DNA of 8,674 nucleotides from Planctomycetota bacterium (lineage in GTDB: Bacteria; Planctomycetota; UBA1135; JALUZX01). Each line of letters opens with the position of its first letter. Positions within the stretch are counted from its first letter, which is position 1. Positions 1 to 5,449 of this stretch are shown here, piece after piece. The notes under the pieces were generated by a model. The model searched no databases. It was not told the DNA's origin and saw nothing but the letters and a program-made list of their open reading frames with translations. A program made the position numbers and the translations under genes. The DNA lies in assembly GCA_027011425.1 (NCBI GenBank), contig JALUZX010000417.1, positions 1 through 8,674 of the forward strand, given 5' to 3'.

Positions 1-123
1 CTCCCGGCCCTCGAAAAAGACCCCTCCACGGGGAAGGCCTACCTCAAGGTCCCCCTTCCCGAAGAGGGAACCCTCCGGAAAGCCGCCGCCCTCCTCCAGG
101 CCTTCCTGGGGGGAAGCCTGTGA
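1..123 (+). CDS. C-terminal end of an unidentified protein (partial)
   Basis: An open frame enters from the left edge in frame 1 and ends at TGA 121-123, giving the last 40 residues of a protein. Codon use, with nearly all third positions G or C, matches the clear genes in the window, so it is probably real. The visible tail starts LPALEKDPSTGKAYLKVPLP and ends in a short Ala/Leu-rich helix. There is no transmembrane segment or motif I recognise, and I assign no function. It runs convergently towards the symporter unit, with 53 bp between the two stop codons. No convincing terminator hairpin is visible in that gap; only a weak AGGG/CCCT pair lies near its right end. Confidence 0.6.
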   Translation, partial: LPALEKDPSTGKAYLKVPLPEEGTLRKAAALLQAFLGGSL

Positions 124-176
124 TCATTGCTCCCTGGCGACATCCATTTCCGCCGGTGTGAAAACAGGGGTAATCC

Positions 177-317
177 CTACTTGATCTTTTTGGCGTAGTG
201 CCTGTAGAGGAGCCAGGTCAGGGTGAAGGAGATCACCAGGACGGCGCCGGGGACGATCCAGCCGAAGATCGCGGCGCCGATAGGGTGGATCCCGGCGAGG
301 AGGGCCGGGGGGATCAT
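177..317 (-). CDS. 46-aa single-pass membrane micro-protein, last gene of the symporter unit
   Basis: This small ORF is MIPPALLAGIHPIGAAIFGW followed by a hydrophobic stretch and a basic tail ending AKKIK. Residues about 12-39 form one transmembrane helix, and the positive tail suggests the C-terminus is cytoplasmic. Its ATG overlaps the TGA of the preceding 39-aa gene as ATGA, which is typical of translational coupling. A purine-rich GGGGGAGAAGAA lies directly upstream as a moderate ribosome site. I know of no named family for it. By position I infer an accessory subunit of the SSS symporter. Small membrane partners are established for other SSS transporters, for example YhdT-PanF, YjcH-ActP and the DUF4212 subunits, but similarity to those was not tested. 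The overlap, ribosome site and clear helix support a real gene despite its size. Confidence 0.7.
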   Translation of the reverse strand: MIPPALLAGIHPIGAAIFGWIVPGAVLVISFTLTWLLYRHYAKKIK

Positions 318-433
318 TTCTTCTCCCCCTTGCGGTGCTGTTTTCTGTAGTAGATCCAGGCCAGGATCAGGCCGGCGAAGGAGGCGGCGTAGGCGATGGT
401 CATGCCGATCACCATGGCGTAGGACTTGTCCAT
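314..433 (-). CDS. 39-aa single-pass membrane micro-protein of the symporter unit
   Basis: The ORF is MDKSYAMVIGMTIAYAASF followed by a further hydrophobic run and a basic end RKQHRKGEKK. Residues about 6-29 form one transmembrane helix followed by ten mostly charged residues, so an N-out/C-in topology is likely. It starts at 433 inside the stop of the 97-aa gene (TGATG overlap). A strong Shine-Dalgarno GGGAGGAGG complements plus-strand bases 438-446, about 4 nt from the ATG. Its own TGA overlaps the start of the 46-aa gene. The layout of one short helix plus a Lys/Arg tail recalls the small subunits of multi-component membrane complexes, but I cannot name the family. The inferred role is stabilising or regulating the adjacent SSS symporter. 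Confidence 0.75.
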   Translation of the reverse strand: MDKSYAMVIGMTIAYAASFAGLILAWIYYRKQHRKGEKK

Positions 434-726
434 CAATCCTCCTCCCAGCGCAGTTTCTTCTCCAGCTCCAGCAGGTATTTCTTTTGCTGGGCTTCGTATT
501 CCGAGGAGATGACCTTGAGCTTGGGGTCGATGACCCAGTGCATGAAGACGGTGAGAACGATCCCCGCCGCCAGGGTGAGGAAGCCGTACCAGAGGAGGAA
601 ACAGGAGAGGGCGAAGCCGATGGTGAGGGTGATGTAGGCCAGGGTGGAGGCCGCCATGGTGATCACGTCCTCCTTGGTCCAGTCGTCCGCCTCGGCGGGG
701 GTCCAGGTCCGCCGGATCCAGGTCAT
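433..726 (-). CDS. 97-aa small membrane protein with C-terminal charged helix, downstream of the symporter
   Basis: The protein begins MTWIRRTWTPAEADDWTKED. One long or two short hydrophobic helices follow (about residues 21-47 and 48-66). The end is an amphipathic, charged helix (about 75-95, EYEAQQKKYLLELEKKL) that could form a coiled coil in the cytoplasm. Its ATG overlaps the symporter stop codon (ATGA). Shine-Dalgarno AAGGAGG complements 734-740, 7 nt from the start, so this start is well supported. Length and layout resemble the small subunits found beside SSS permeases (for example the DUF4212 type), but that is an analogy, not a family match I can prove. I infer an accessory subunit of the 540-aa symporter, with the charged tail as a possible docking element. 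Confidence 0.85.
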   Translation of the reverse strand: MTWIRRTWTPAEADDWTKEDVITMAASTLAYITLTIGFALSCFLLWYGFLTLAAGIVLTVFMHWVIDPKLKVISSEYEAQQKKYLLELEKKLRWEED

Positions 727-2345
727 GATCGAGCCTCCTTCGAGGGAAGGAGGCCCCTCTTGACCGCCTCCCGGTGCACGGGCCCCCACCAGCCCAGGGG
801 CCTGGACATGACGTAGTACTTGACCAGGTGGTCCATCTTCTCGGGCTTGGTGAGAAAGGTGACGGGAAGGAAGACCAGGGCCCCGAGAGCCATGAGGACC
901 CAGAACTGGGTGTAGTCCTGCCGGAACCAGTGGCCTTCCGGGAGGCCGAGCTGGTGGGGGAGGATCCAGACCACGAACCAACTGAGCCCCAGGTTGGCGA
1001 TCCAGGAGGAGAGGTAGCCCCAGCCGTTGAAACGCCACCAGAGGACCTGGAGGACGTTGGGGAGCCAGATGCCCGCCGCCATGAGCCAGAGGGCGAAGAT
1101 CAGCCACTGGGTGATCCTCTCCATCATCATTCCGTAGAAGAAGGAGCCCAAAAGAAGGACCAGGGTCGCGATCCGGCCCACCCAGAGGATCTCCTTCTCG
1201 GGGGCCCTGGGGCGGAAGTAGTGCTGGTAGAGGTCCCGGGTGAAGTAGAGGGCCCCCAGATTCAGGTGGGTGGAGACGGTGGAGAGGTGGATGGCGAGGA
1301 TGGCGGCGAAGAAGAAGCCCACCATTCCGGCCGGGAGGAATTCGAAGCCGATCCGGTACCAGCCCAGCTCGTAGTCCTTCTGGTGGGCGATGTGCGGGAA
1401 GAGGACGAAGAACCCGATGATGGCCGCCGCCCAGAGGGCGTTCCGGATCATGCCGAGAAGGGTGCCCCACCAGATGCAGTAGCTGGCGTCGCGGACGGTT
1501 CGGGCCGACTGGATGCGCTGGGCTTCCGGGTACCAGTCGATGCTGGTTCCCATGCCGAGGCCCCCGAGAATCGCGATAAAGAGCATGGTGAAGAACCAGG
1601 CGAAGGGGAAGTCCCCCGTGAAGAGACCGGTGAAGTGAAAGGGGTTGAGCCTCCAGGACTGTCCCATCTCCCCCAGCTTCGCCACGATCTCCGCGGGGCC
1701 GCCGGCGGCGAAGATCCCCCAGAAGGAGACGATGAGGATGACGCAGAAGGCGATGACCCCCTGCTGGAAATCGGCCATCACCACGCCCCAGTATCCGGCG
1801 GAGAGGACGTAGAAGGCGCAGGCCGAGGAGAAGACGGTGAGCCCGATCCAGGGGGGCCAGCCGAAGGCGTAGTGGCAGACCTTGCCCATGGCCATGCCCA
1901 CCCAGCCCAGGATGAACATGTTCATGAAGACCTGCCAGCCCGCCATCCAGCCCCGAAGGAGTTCGGCTGGAAGGCCGCCGAAACGAAGGGTGTTCCACTC
2001 GGCCTGGGTGTAGGCCAGGGAGCGGCGGAAGATCCGGGTGGAGACGAAGGCCGAGACCGCGCACCAGGCGGAGAAGAAGGTGTACCAGATCCCCGCCAGG
2101 CCGTGCTTGTAGATCACGCCCGTGACCCACATGGGAGTGTCCGTGGCGGTGTGGGTGGCGTAGACCGACGAGGCGGGAAGCCACCAGGGAAGGCCCCGGC
2201 CGGCCAGGAAGAAATCCGATTCGGAGCGCTTCCCCAGGCGGTAGAAAAGGGCCCCCGAGAAGATCATCAGGGCGAGGAAGGTGATCACCCAGAACCAGTC
2301 CAGGGTGGTGAAGGTGACCGTGGAGATCAGGGAGAGGGCGCCCAT
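723..2345 (-). CDS. SSS-family sodium:solute symporter, substrate unknown
   Basis: This 540-aa polytopic inner-membrane protein of about 13 helices has hallmarks of the solute:sodium symporter family. DFFLAGRGLPWW (44-55) precedes the first core helix, ADFQQGV (191-197) is the usual mid-protein D-x-x-Q-G signature, and AAILAIHLSTVSTHLN (347-362) carries the Ser/Thr cluster that contributes to the Na2 sodium site in vSGLT-type transporters. RDLYQHYF (370-377) follows as the usual R-D-[LI]-Y motif. Length is normal for the family. The family couples the sodium gradient to uptake of sugars, organic acids, amino acids or similar solutes, and I cannot tell which here. It sits 36 bp after an SGNH/GDSL-like gene and overlaps the next small gene by 4 bp. 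Shine-Dalgarno AGGAGG (complement of 2349-2354) lies only 3 nt from the ATG, a tight spacing. The C-terminal tail is soluble (about 500-540). Confidence 0.93.
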   Translation of the reverse strand: MGALSLISTVTFTTLDWFWVITFLALMIFSGALFYRLGKRSESDFFLAGRGLPWWLPASSVYATHTATDTPMWVTGVIYKHGLAGIWYTFFSAWCAVSAFVSTRIFRRSLAYTQAEWNTLRFGGLPAELLRGWMAGWQVFMNMFILGWVGMAMGKVCHYAFGWPPWIGLTVFSSACAFYVLSAGYWGVVMADFQQGVIAFCVILIVSFWGIFAAGGPAEIVAKLGEMGQSWRLNPFHFTGLFTGDFPFAWFFTMLFIAILGGLGMGTSIDWYPEAQRIQSARTVRDASYCIWWGTLLGMIRNALWAAAIIGFFVLFPHIAHQKDYELGWYRIGFEFLPAGMVGFFFAAILAIHLSTVSTHLNLGALYFTRDLYQHYFRPRAPEKEILWVGRIATLVLLLGSFFYGMMMERITQWLIFALWLMAAGIWLPNVLQVLWWRFNGWGYLSSWIANLGLSWFVVWILPHQLGLPEGHWFRQDYTQFWVLMALGALVFLPVTFLTKPEKMDHLVKYYVMSRPLGWWGPVHREAVKRGLLPSKEARS

Positions 2346-2381
2346 GGTCCTCCTGGAGAAGGGAATGGCTCGGGGGAAAAC

Positions 2382-3413
2382 CTACCGTTTCCGGCCCAGG
2401 GCTTCCAGCACGGCCTGGGCGGCGAGGCGGGCGATCCACCGGTGGCCCAAGGGGTTGGGATGGGGATCGCCCAGGCCGAGAGTGAGGGGCCGCTTGTAGG
2501 GTGCGGCTTTGAGGCGGGCCTGGACATACCCGATGCCCTTCATCCGGCAGAATTCCCCCAGGGGCCCGGAGCCGCCCATGTCGAGAACGACCATCCTGGT
2601 GCCCCATTTTTTCGCAAGGCTCCGCAAGTCTTCCAGGACCCGGACCAGGAAGAGGGCGCCACGGCCGAGCCGGGCCGGGGCCTGGGCGCCGTATTCGGCC
2701 TTTCTCTTTTCCAGGGCGAGCTGGAGGCGGAGCCAGGTGCTCGCCAGGAACTCCTTGAGGAAGAGCCCGCTTCCCGCGGGGGAGGCCAGGAAGGCCCGGA
2801 ACCTCCCTTCCAGGCGCTGGAGAAGAGTCGGGGGCGGGGGCGGATGGGCGGCCTTCTTCTGGAACTCACCCAGGATGGCGTCGAGGAAGTAGAAGTCCTC
2901 CGGGTGGATGGGGAGGAGGAGCACCTTGGGTCTCAGGCGGGAGAGGAAGCGGTGGGCCGCCACGTAGATGTCCCCCAGGGTCCAGGCGGGCACGGAGAGG
3001 TTCACTACCTGGGCGGACACCCCCTTGGCGGCGAGAAGCCGCTCCATCACGAAGGGCCAGGCCTGTCTTTCCGCCACGCCCCAGCCGAAGGCCACGGAAC
3101 GGCCCAGGACTGCGACCCGGACCGTCCCGGGGGAGGGAGGAGCGACTTCGGGGCCGCGAAAGCCTAAGGAGTTGATGCGTACCTGGAAGGCGTAGGTCTT
3201 TCCCCGGGCATGGGCTCGCAGGGGGGTCCCGGGAAGCCTGGGCGGGGGAGCCACCACCTCCCGGTTGAAGGCGTCCATGCTCATCCTCCGGGCCAGGTAG
3301 ACGGGGCCGGCCAGGCGGAGCCCTACCTCACCGGTGGCCAGGAAGGCCGCCAGGTTGAGGGGGACCAGGAAGAGGGCCTTCCACCAGGCCGGGGTTGTCC
3401 GTTTTCTTTTCAT
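2382..3413 (-). CDS. SGNH/GDSL-hydrolase-like protein, membrane-anchored, with altered active-site motif
   Basis: This 343-aa protein has an N-terminal hydrophobic helix (about 12-37) that works as a signal anchor, so the rest probably lies outside the inner membrane. RINSLGFRGPEV (79-90) is the motif that typically precedes SGNH domains in envelope proteins. AVLGRSVAFGWGV (101-113) matches SGNH block I, but GDS has become GRS (catalytic Ser would be 106). GDPHPNPLGHRW (315-326) matches block V, with the likely catalytic His318. The central Gly and Asn blocks are not obvious: PIHPEDF (168-174) occupies the usual GxND position. SGNH enzymes remove or transfer acyl groups on sugars and lipids. 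Substrate unknown; the substitutions may mean changed or lost activity. It is the first gene of the symporter unit. No clear Shine-Dalgarno precedes the ATG at 3413. Confidence 0.8.
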   Translation of the reverse strand: MKRKRTTPAWWKALFLVPLNLAAFLATGEVGLRLAGPVYLARRMSMDAFNREVVAPPPRLPGTPLRAHARGKTYAFQVRINSLGFRGPEVAPPSPGTVRVAVLGRSVAFGWGVAERQAWPFVMERLLAAKGVSAQVVNLSVPAWTLGDIYVAAHRFLSRLRPKVLLLPIHPEDFYFLDAILGEFQKKAAHPPPPPTLLQRLEGRFRAFLASPAGSGLFLKEFLASTWLRLQLALEKRKAEYGAQAPARLGRGALFLVRVLEDLRSLAKKWGTRMVVLDMGGSGPLGEFCRMKGIGYVQARLKAAPYKRPLTLGLGDPHPNPLGHRWIARLAAQAVLEALGRKR

Positions 3414-3432
3414 TGGCGATTTTCCAAGTGTA

Positions 3433-3446
3433 ACCCCCCGGGGGGT
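3433..3446. promoter_or_regulatory. 14-bp perfect palindrome in a divergent 50-bp promoter region
   Basis: ACCCCCCGGGGGGT is a perfect inverted repeat in the middle of the spacer (3414-3463) between the divergent SGNH and hldD starts. It lies in the only space both promoters can occupy, so it could be an operator shared by both directions (inference). On the plus strand TAACTT (3451-3456) ends 7 nt before the hldD ATG, and on the minus strand TACACT (4 of 6 to TATAAT) lies 13 nt before the SGNH ATG. Both could be -10 elements giving leaderless or near-leaderless mRNAs, since neither gene has a clear Shine-Dalgarno. No -35 box is convincing. Confidence 0.4.
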
Positions 3447-3463
3447 GAATTAACTTTCTCGGT

Positions 3464-4441
3464 ATGATCGCGATCACAGGTGCAGCGGGATTCATCGGCT
3501 CCAACCTTGCCCACAGGCTCGCCGGGGAGGGTGTGGAGGACCTTTTGCTCGTGGACCGGGACCTGCCCGAGGCCAAGGTGATCCACCTGGCGGGGCTCGG
3601 CTCTTTTCGATACATGGGCCACGAGCGTTTTCTCCGGGCCCTGGAGAAGGGGGAAGCCGAGCCGGAAGTGATTTTCCACCTGGGGGCCTGCAGCGACACG
3701 ACGATCCAGGACTGGGAATACCTGAAGCGGAACAACCTGGAATACACCCGCTCCCTCTGGAAGTGGTGCGCCAAGGCCGGCAGGCCCTTCATCTACGCCT
3801 CCAGCGCGGCCACCTACGGCGACGGCTCCAAGGGGTTCAGCGACGAGACGCCCCCCTGGGAGCTGGAGCCATTGAACCTCTACGGAAGGAGCAAGAACGA
3901 CTTCGACGCCTGGGCCTTGAGAGAGTCCCGGGCGGGCCGGCCCGAGCCTCCCTCCTGGGCGGGGCTCAAGTTCTTCAACGTATACGGCTCCAGGGAATCC
4001 CACAAGGGCCGGATGGCGAGCGTGGTCTTCCACGCCTACAACCAGGTCCTGTCGGCGGGGAAGGTGCGGCTCTTCAAGTCCACCAGGCCCGACCTCCCCG
4101 ACGGGGGCCAGATGCGGGATTTCGTCTTCGTCGAGGACTGCCTGGACCACATGCTCTGGTTGTGGAAAAAGGGAGGGGTGAAGGGGCTCTTCAACAGCGG
4201 CACCGGCCGGGCCCGGACCTTCAACGACCTGGCCGGGGCGGTCTTCGCCGCCCTGGGGAGGGAGCCCGTGATCGAGTATTTCGACATGCCCGCCGACCTG
4301 GCCGGGCGCTACCAGAACTTCACCCGGGCGGAGATGGAGAAAATCCGGAAAGCCGGATTCGATGCCGAGCCCACTTCCCTGGAGGAGGGGGTGAGGCGTT
4401 ACGTGGAGTGGATGGAGGCGCGCCGCGGGGGGCGCCCTTGA
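3464..4441 (+). CDS. hldD: ADP-L-glycero-D-manno-heptose 6-epimerase
   Basis: This 325-aa extended short-chain dehydrogenase/reductase epimerises ADP-D-glycero-beta-D-manno-heptose to the L-glycero form, the last step in making the heptose donor for the LPS inner core. It acts in the cytoplasm. The sequence has the NADP-binding GAAGFIG (6-12), GACSDTT (74-80), ASSAATYGDG (112-121) with the catalytic Ser/Thr region, and Y140-x3-K144 in NLYGRSK. HKGRMASVVFHAYNQ (180-194) carries the lysine equivalent to E. coli Lys178. LFKSTRPDLPDGGQMRDFVF (203-222) and YFDMPADLAGRYQNFT (272-287) are diagnostic of HldD rather than of other epimerases. It is slightly longer than E. coli HldD (310 aa). There is no Shine-Dalgarno at the ATG, and an in-frame upstream stop leaves no other start. 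The cyclophilin gene follows 18 bp downstream, probably in the same transcript. The rest of the heptose pathway is not in the window. Confidence 0.96.
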   Translation: MIAITGAAGFIGSNLAHRLAGEGVEDLLLVDRDLPEAKVIHLAGLGSFRYMGHERFLRALEKGEAEPEVIFHLGACSDTTIQDWEYLKRNNLEYTRSLWKWCAKAGRPFIYASSAATYGDGSKGFSDETPPWELEPLNLYGRSKNDFDAWALRESRAGRPEPPSWAGLKFFNVYGSRESHKGRMASVVFHAYNQVLSAGKVRLFKSTRPDLPDGGQMRDFVFVEDCLDHMLWLWKKGGVKGLFNSGTGRARTFNDLAGAVFAALGREPVIEYFDMPADLAGRYQNFTRAEMEKIRKAGFDAEPTSLEEGVRRYVEWMEARRGGRP

Positions 4442-4459
4442 GCATCGAGAGAGAGGACC

Positions 4460-5059
4460 ATGAAAAGAAGTGTTCCGTTTTTCCTGTCGCTGGTTCTTTT
4501 CGCCTTCGCCGCGTTCTTCGCTTCCTGCGGAGAAGAAGGGGGAGGGGCGGGGAAGGATTTCAAGGTGAAGTTCGAGACGACCAAGGGCGAGATCGTGATC
4601 CAGGTCCACCCCGCCTGGGCCCCCAAGGGAGCCGCCCGGTTCAAGGAGCTGGTGAAGGGCGGATTCTTCGACGGGGCCCGGTTCTTCCGGGTCGTGCCCG
4701 GTTTCGTGGTCCAGTTCGGCCTCAACGGCGATCCCAAGGTGAACGCCAAGTGGCGGAACAAGAGGATCCCCGACGACCCGGTCCTAAGAAGCAACAAGCG
4801 CGGCACGATCACCTTCGCCACGGCCGGGCCCAACACCAGGACCACCCAGGTCTTCATCAACCTGGTGGACAACGAGCGCCTGGACGACATGGGTTTCGCC
4901 CCCTTCGGAGAGGTCGTCCAGGGCATGGACGTGGTGGACAAGATCAACGCCGAATACGGGGAACAGCCCCAGCAGCCCCGGATCGAGAGCGAGGGCAACG
5001 CCTACCTGGAGAAGGAATTCCCCCGTCTGGATTACATCAAGAAGGCGGTGATCCTGTAA
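4460..5059 (+). CDS. Cyclophilin-type peptidyl-prolyl cis-trans isomerase, predicted lipoprotein
   Basis: This 199-aa protein catalyses cis-trans isomerisation of X-Pro bonds. The N-terminus has a basic start, a hydrophobic run (6-20) and FFASC, giving a lipobox with Cys23. The -3 Phe is atypical, so lipidation is likely but not certain. A Gly-rich linker leads to a cyclophilin domain from about 33 to 199. RFFRVVPGFVVQFG (74-87) holds the catalytic Arg77 (Arg55 of CypA), TQVFINL (129-135) matches the QxFI block, and FAPFGEVVQGMDVVDKI (146-162) is the conserved C-terminal block. It would act in the periplasm, tethered to a membrane, folding envelope proteins. Ribosome site AGAGAGGA lies just upstream of the ATG. 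It follows hldD by 18 bp. A GNRA-capped hairpin starts 8 nt after its stop. Confidence 0.93.
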   Translation: MKRSVPFFLSLVLFAFAAFFASCGEEGGGAGKDFKVKFETTKGEIVIQVHPAWAPKGAARFKELVKGGFFDGARFFRVVPGFVVQFGLNGDPKVNAKWRNKRIPDDPVLRSNKRGTITFATAGPNTRTTQVFINLVDNERLDDMGFAPFGEVVQGMDVVDKINAEYGEQPQQPRIESEGNAYLEKEFPRLDYIKKAVIL

Positions 5060-5066
5060 GCCCGGC

Positions 5067-5094
5067 GAGCCCTTCAGCCGGGAACGGCGGGCTC
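5067..5094 (+). terminator. Stable hairpin just after the prolyl isomerase stop, terminator-like without U-tract
   Basis: GAGCCC (5067-5072) pairs with GGGCTC (5089-5094). Inside it GCCG (5077-5080) pairs with CGGC (5085-5088) around a GGAA loop of the GNRA type. The only irregularity is a TTCA bulge at 5073-5076. It begins 8 nt after the TAA at 5057-5059. No T-run follows, so it is not a classical intrinsic terminator; it may protect the mRNA 3' end or act with Rho. Confidence 0.4.
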
Positions 5095-5123
5095 AGGTGC
5101 CGGCTGGGGCCCGCCCCGCCTCC

Positions 5124-5179
5124 TACCCTCGCCGCGCCGCCCCCTCCGAGGGAGGGTGCGGAGCGGCTCGGCGAGGGTA
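5124..5179. repeat. 56-bp imperfect palindrome with nested stems
   Basis: TACCCTCGCCG (5124-5134) is perfectly complementary to CGGCGAGGGTA (5169-5179). After one C/T mismatch the stem continues with GCCG (5136-5139) pairing CGGC (5164-5167). An apical stem CCCTCC (5142-5147) pairs GGAGGG (5151-5156) around a GAG loop. About 21 base pairs form in total. Such an arrangement suits a REP-like or MITE-like palindromic unit, or the stem of a structured RNA. No target-site duplication was seen. Confidence 0.5.
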
Positions 5180-5298
5180 TACGGCGGGGCTGACACCCAA
5201 GCCCTTGGTCCGGAGGGCGGACTTGCCCTTTTGCCGCTTCGGTCCCGCTGCGCCTCTTGAAAAAGGCACAGTTTCTCGACCCATCCCCTTTTGGAATC

Positions 5299-5408
5299 GG
5301 CCCTGACTCCCGCCGGAGGTGGGGCCCCATGAGGAGCGATTTAGCCGTCTTCGGCTGCGTAGGGGACGCCGGAGGGCCGGAGCAAAGCGACGGCCCGAAC
5401 GTCGTCCC
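5299..5408. ncRNA. Candidate structured RNA: three consecutive hairpins
   Basis: Three hairpins follow one another. First, GGCCC (5299-5303) pairs GGGCC (5322-5326), with a symmetric 3x3 internal loop and an inner CTCC/GGAG stem capped by CGCC. Second, AGCCG (5343-5347) pairs CGGCT (5352-5356) around TCTT. Third, GGGACG (5363-5368) pairs CGTCCC (5403-5408), with an inner GGGCCG (5374-5379)/CGGCCC (5391-5396) stem and an 11-nt loop. I match it to no known RNA class and the strand is undetermined. Compensatory changes in relatives would be needed to call it an RNA. Confidence 0.25.
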
Positions 5409-5449
5409 GGGAAGGAACTCCCACTTCCATCCTTTCCAAATGGGAATCC

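Larger units (their letters stand above)
5060..5449. other. 390-bp hairpin-rich spacer between convergent genes, no supported gene
   Basis: The stretch between the stop codons of the prolyl isomerase and the PIG-L gene shows no ORF with a recognisable protein, ribosome site or codon pattern. It contains at least six good inverted repeats: 5067-5094, 5124-5179, 5208-5222 (GTCCG/CGGAC), 5299-5326, 5343-5356 and 5363-5408. Three near-identical CCGGAGG words occur at 5210, 5313 and 5369. GC-rich DNA folds easily, but several stems are long, perfect and nested. The region may be a dispersed palindromic repeat, a structured RNA, or a bidirectional terminator region. A within-genome BLASTN search would separate these. 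Confidence 0.6.

Noticed and set aside
124..176. Bidirectional terminator between the left-edge gene and the symporter unit
   Set aside because: Only 4-bp pairings (AGGG/CCCT and GGCG/CGCC) without a T-run; not enough to call.
433..2607. 724-aa minus-strand reading that extends the 97-aa protein upstream through the symporter gene
   Set aside because: The upstream part is the symporter read in another frame (Arg/Pro/Leu/His-rich). The ATG at 726 with a strong ribosome site is the real start of the 97-aa gene.
774..3167. 797-aa open frame on the plus strand across the symporter and SGNH genes
   Set aside because: It is antisense to two well-supported genes, its product is low-complexity Gly/Glu/Pro/Asp-rich, and it has no domain. 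Such shadows are expected in GC-rich coding DNA.
3410..4609. 399-aa minus-strand frame opposite hldD
   Set aside because: It is antisense to a certain hldD, has compositionally biased residues and shows no motif.
3763..5193. 476-aa plus-strand frame overlapping hldD and the prolyl isomerase
   Set aside because: Another-frame shadow rich in Arg/Gly/Pro; both real genes in the proper frames are clear.
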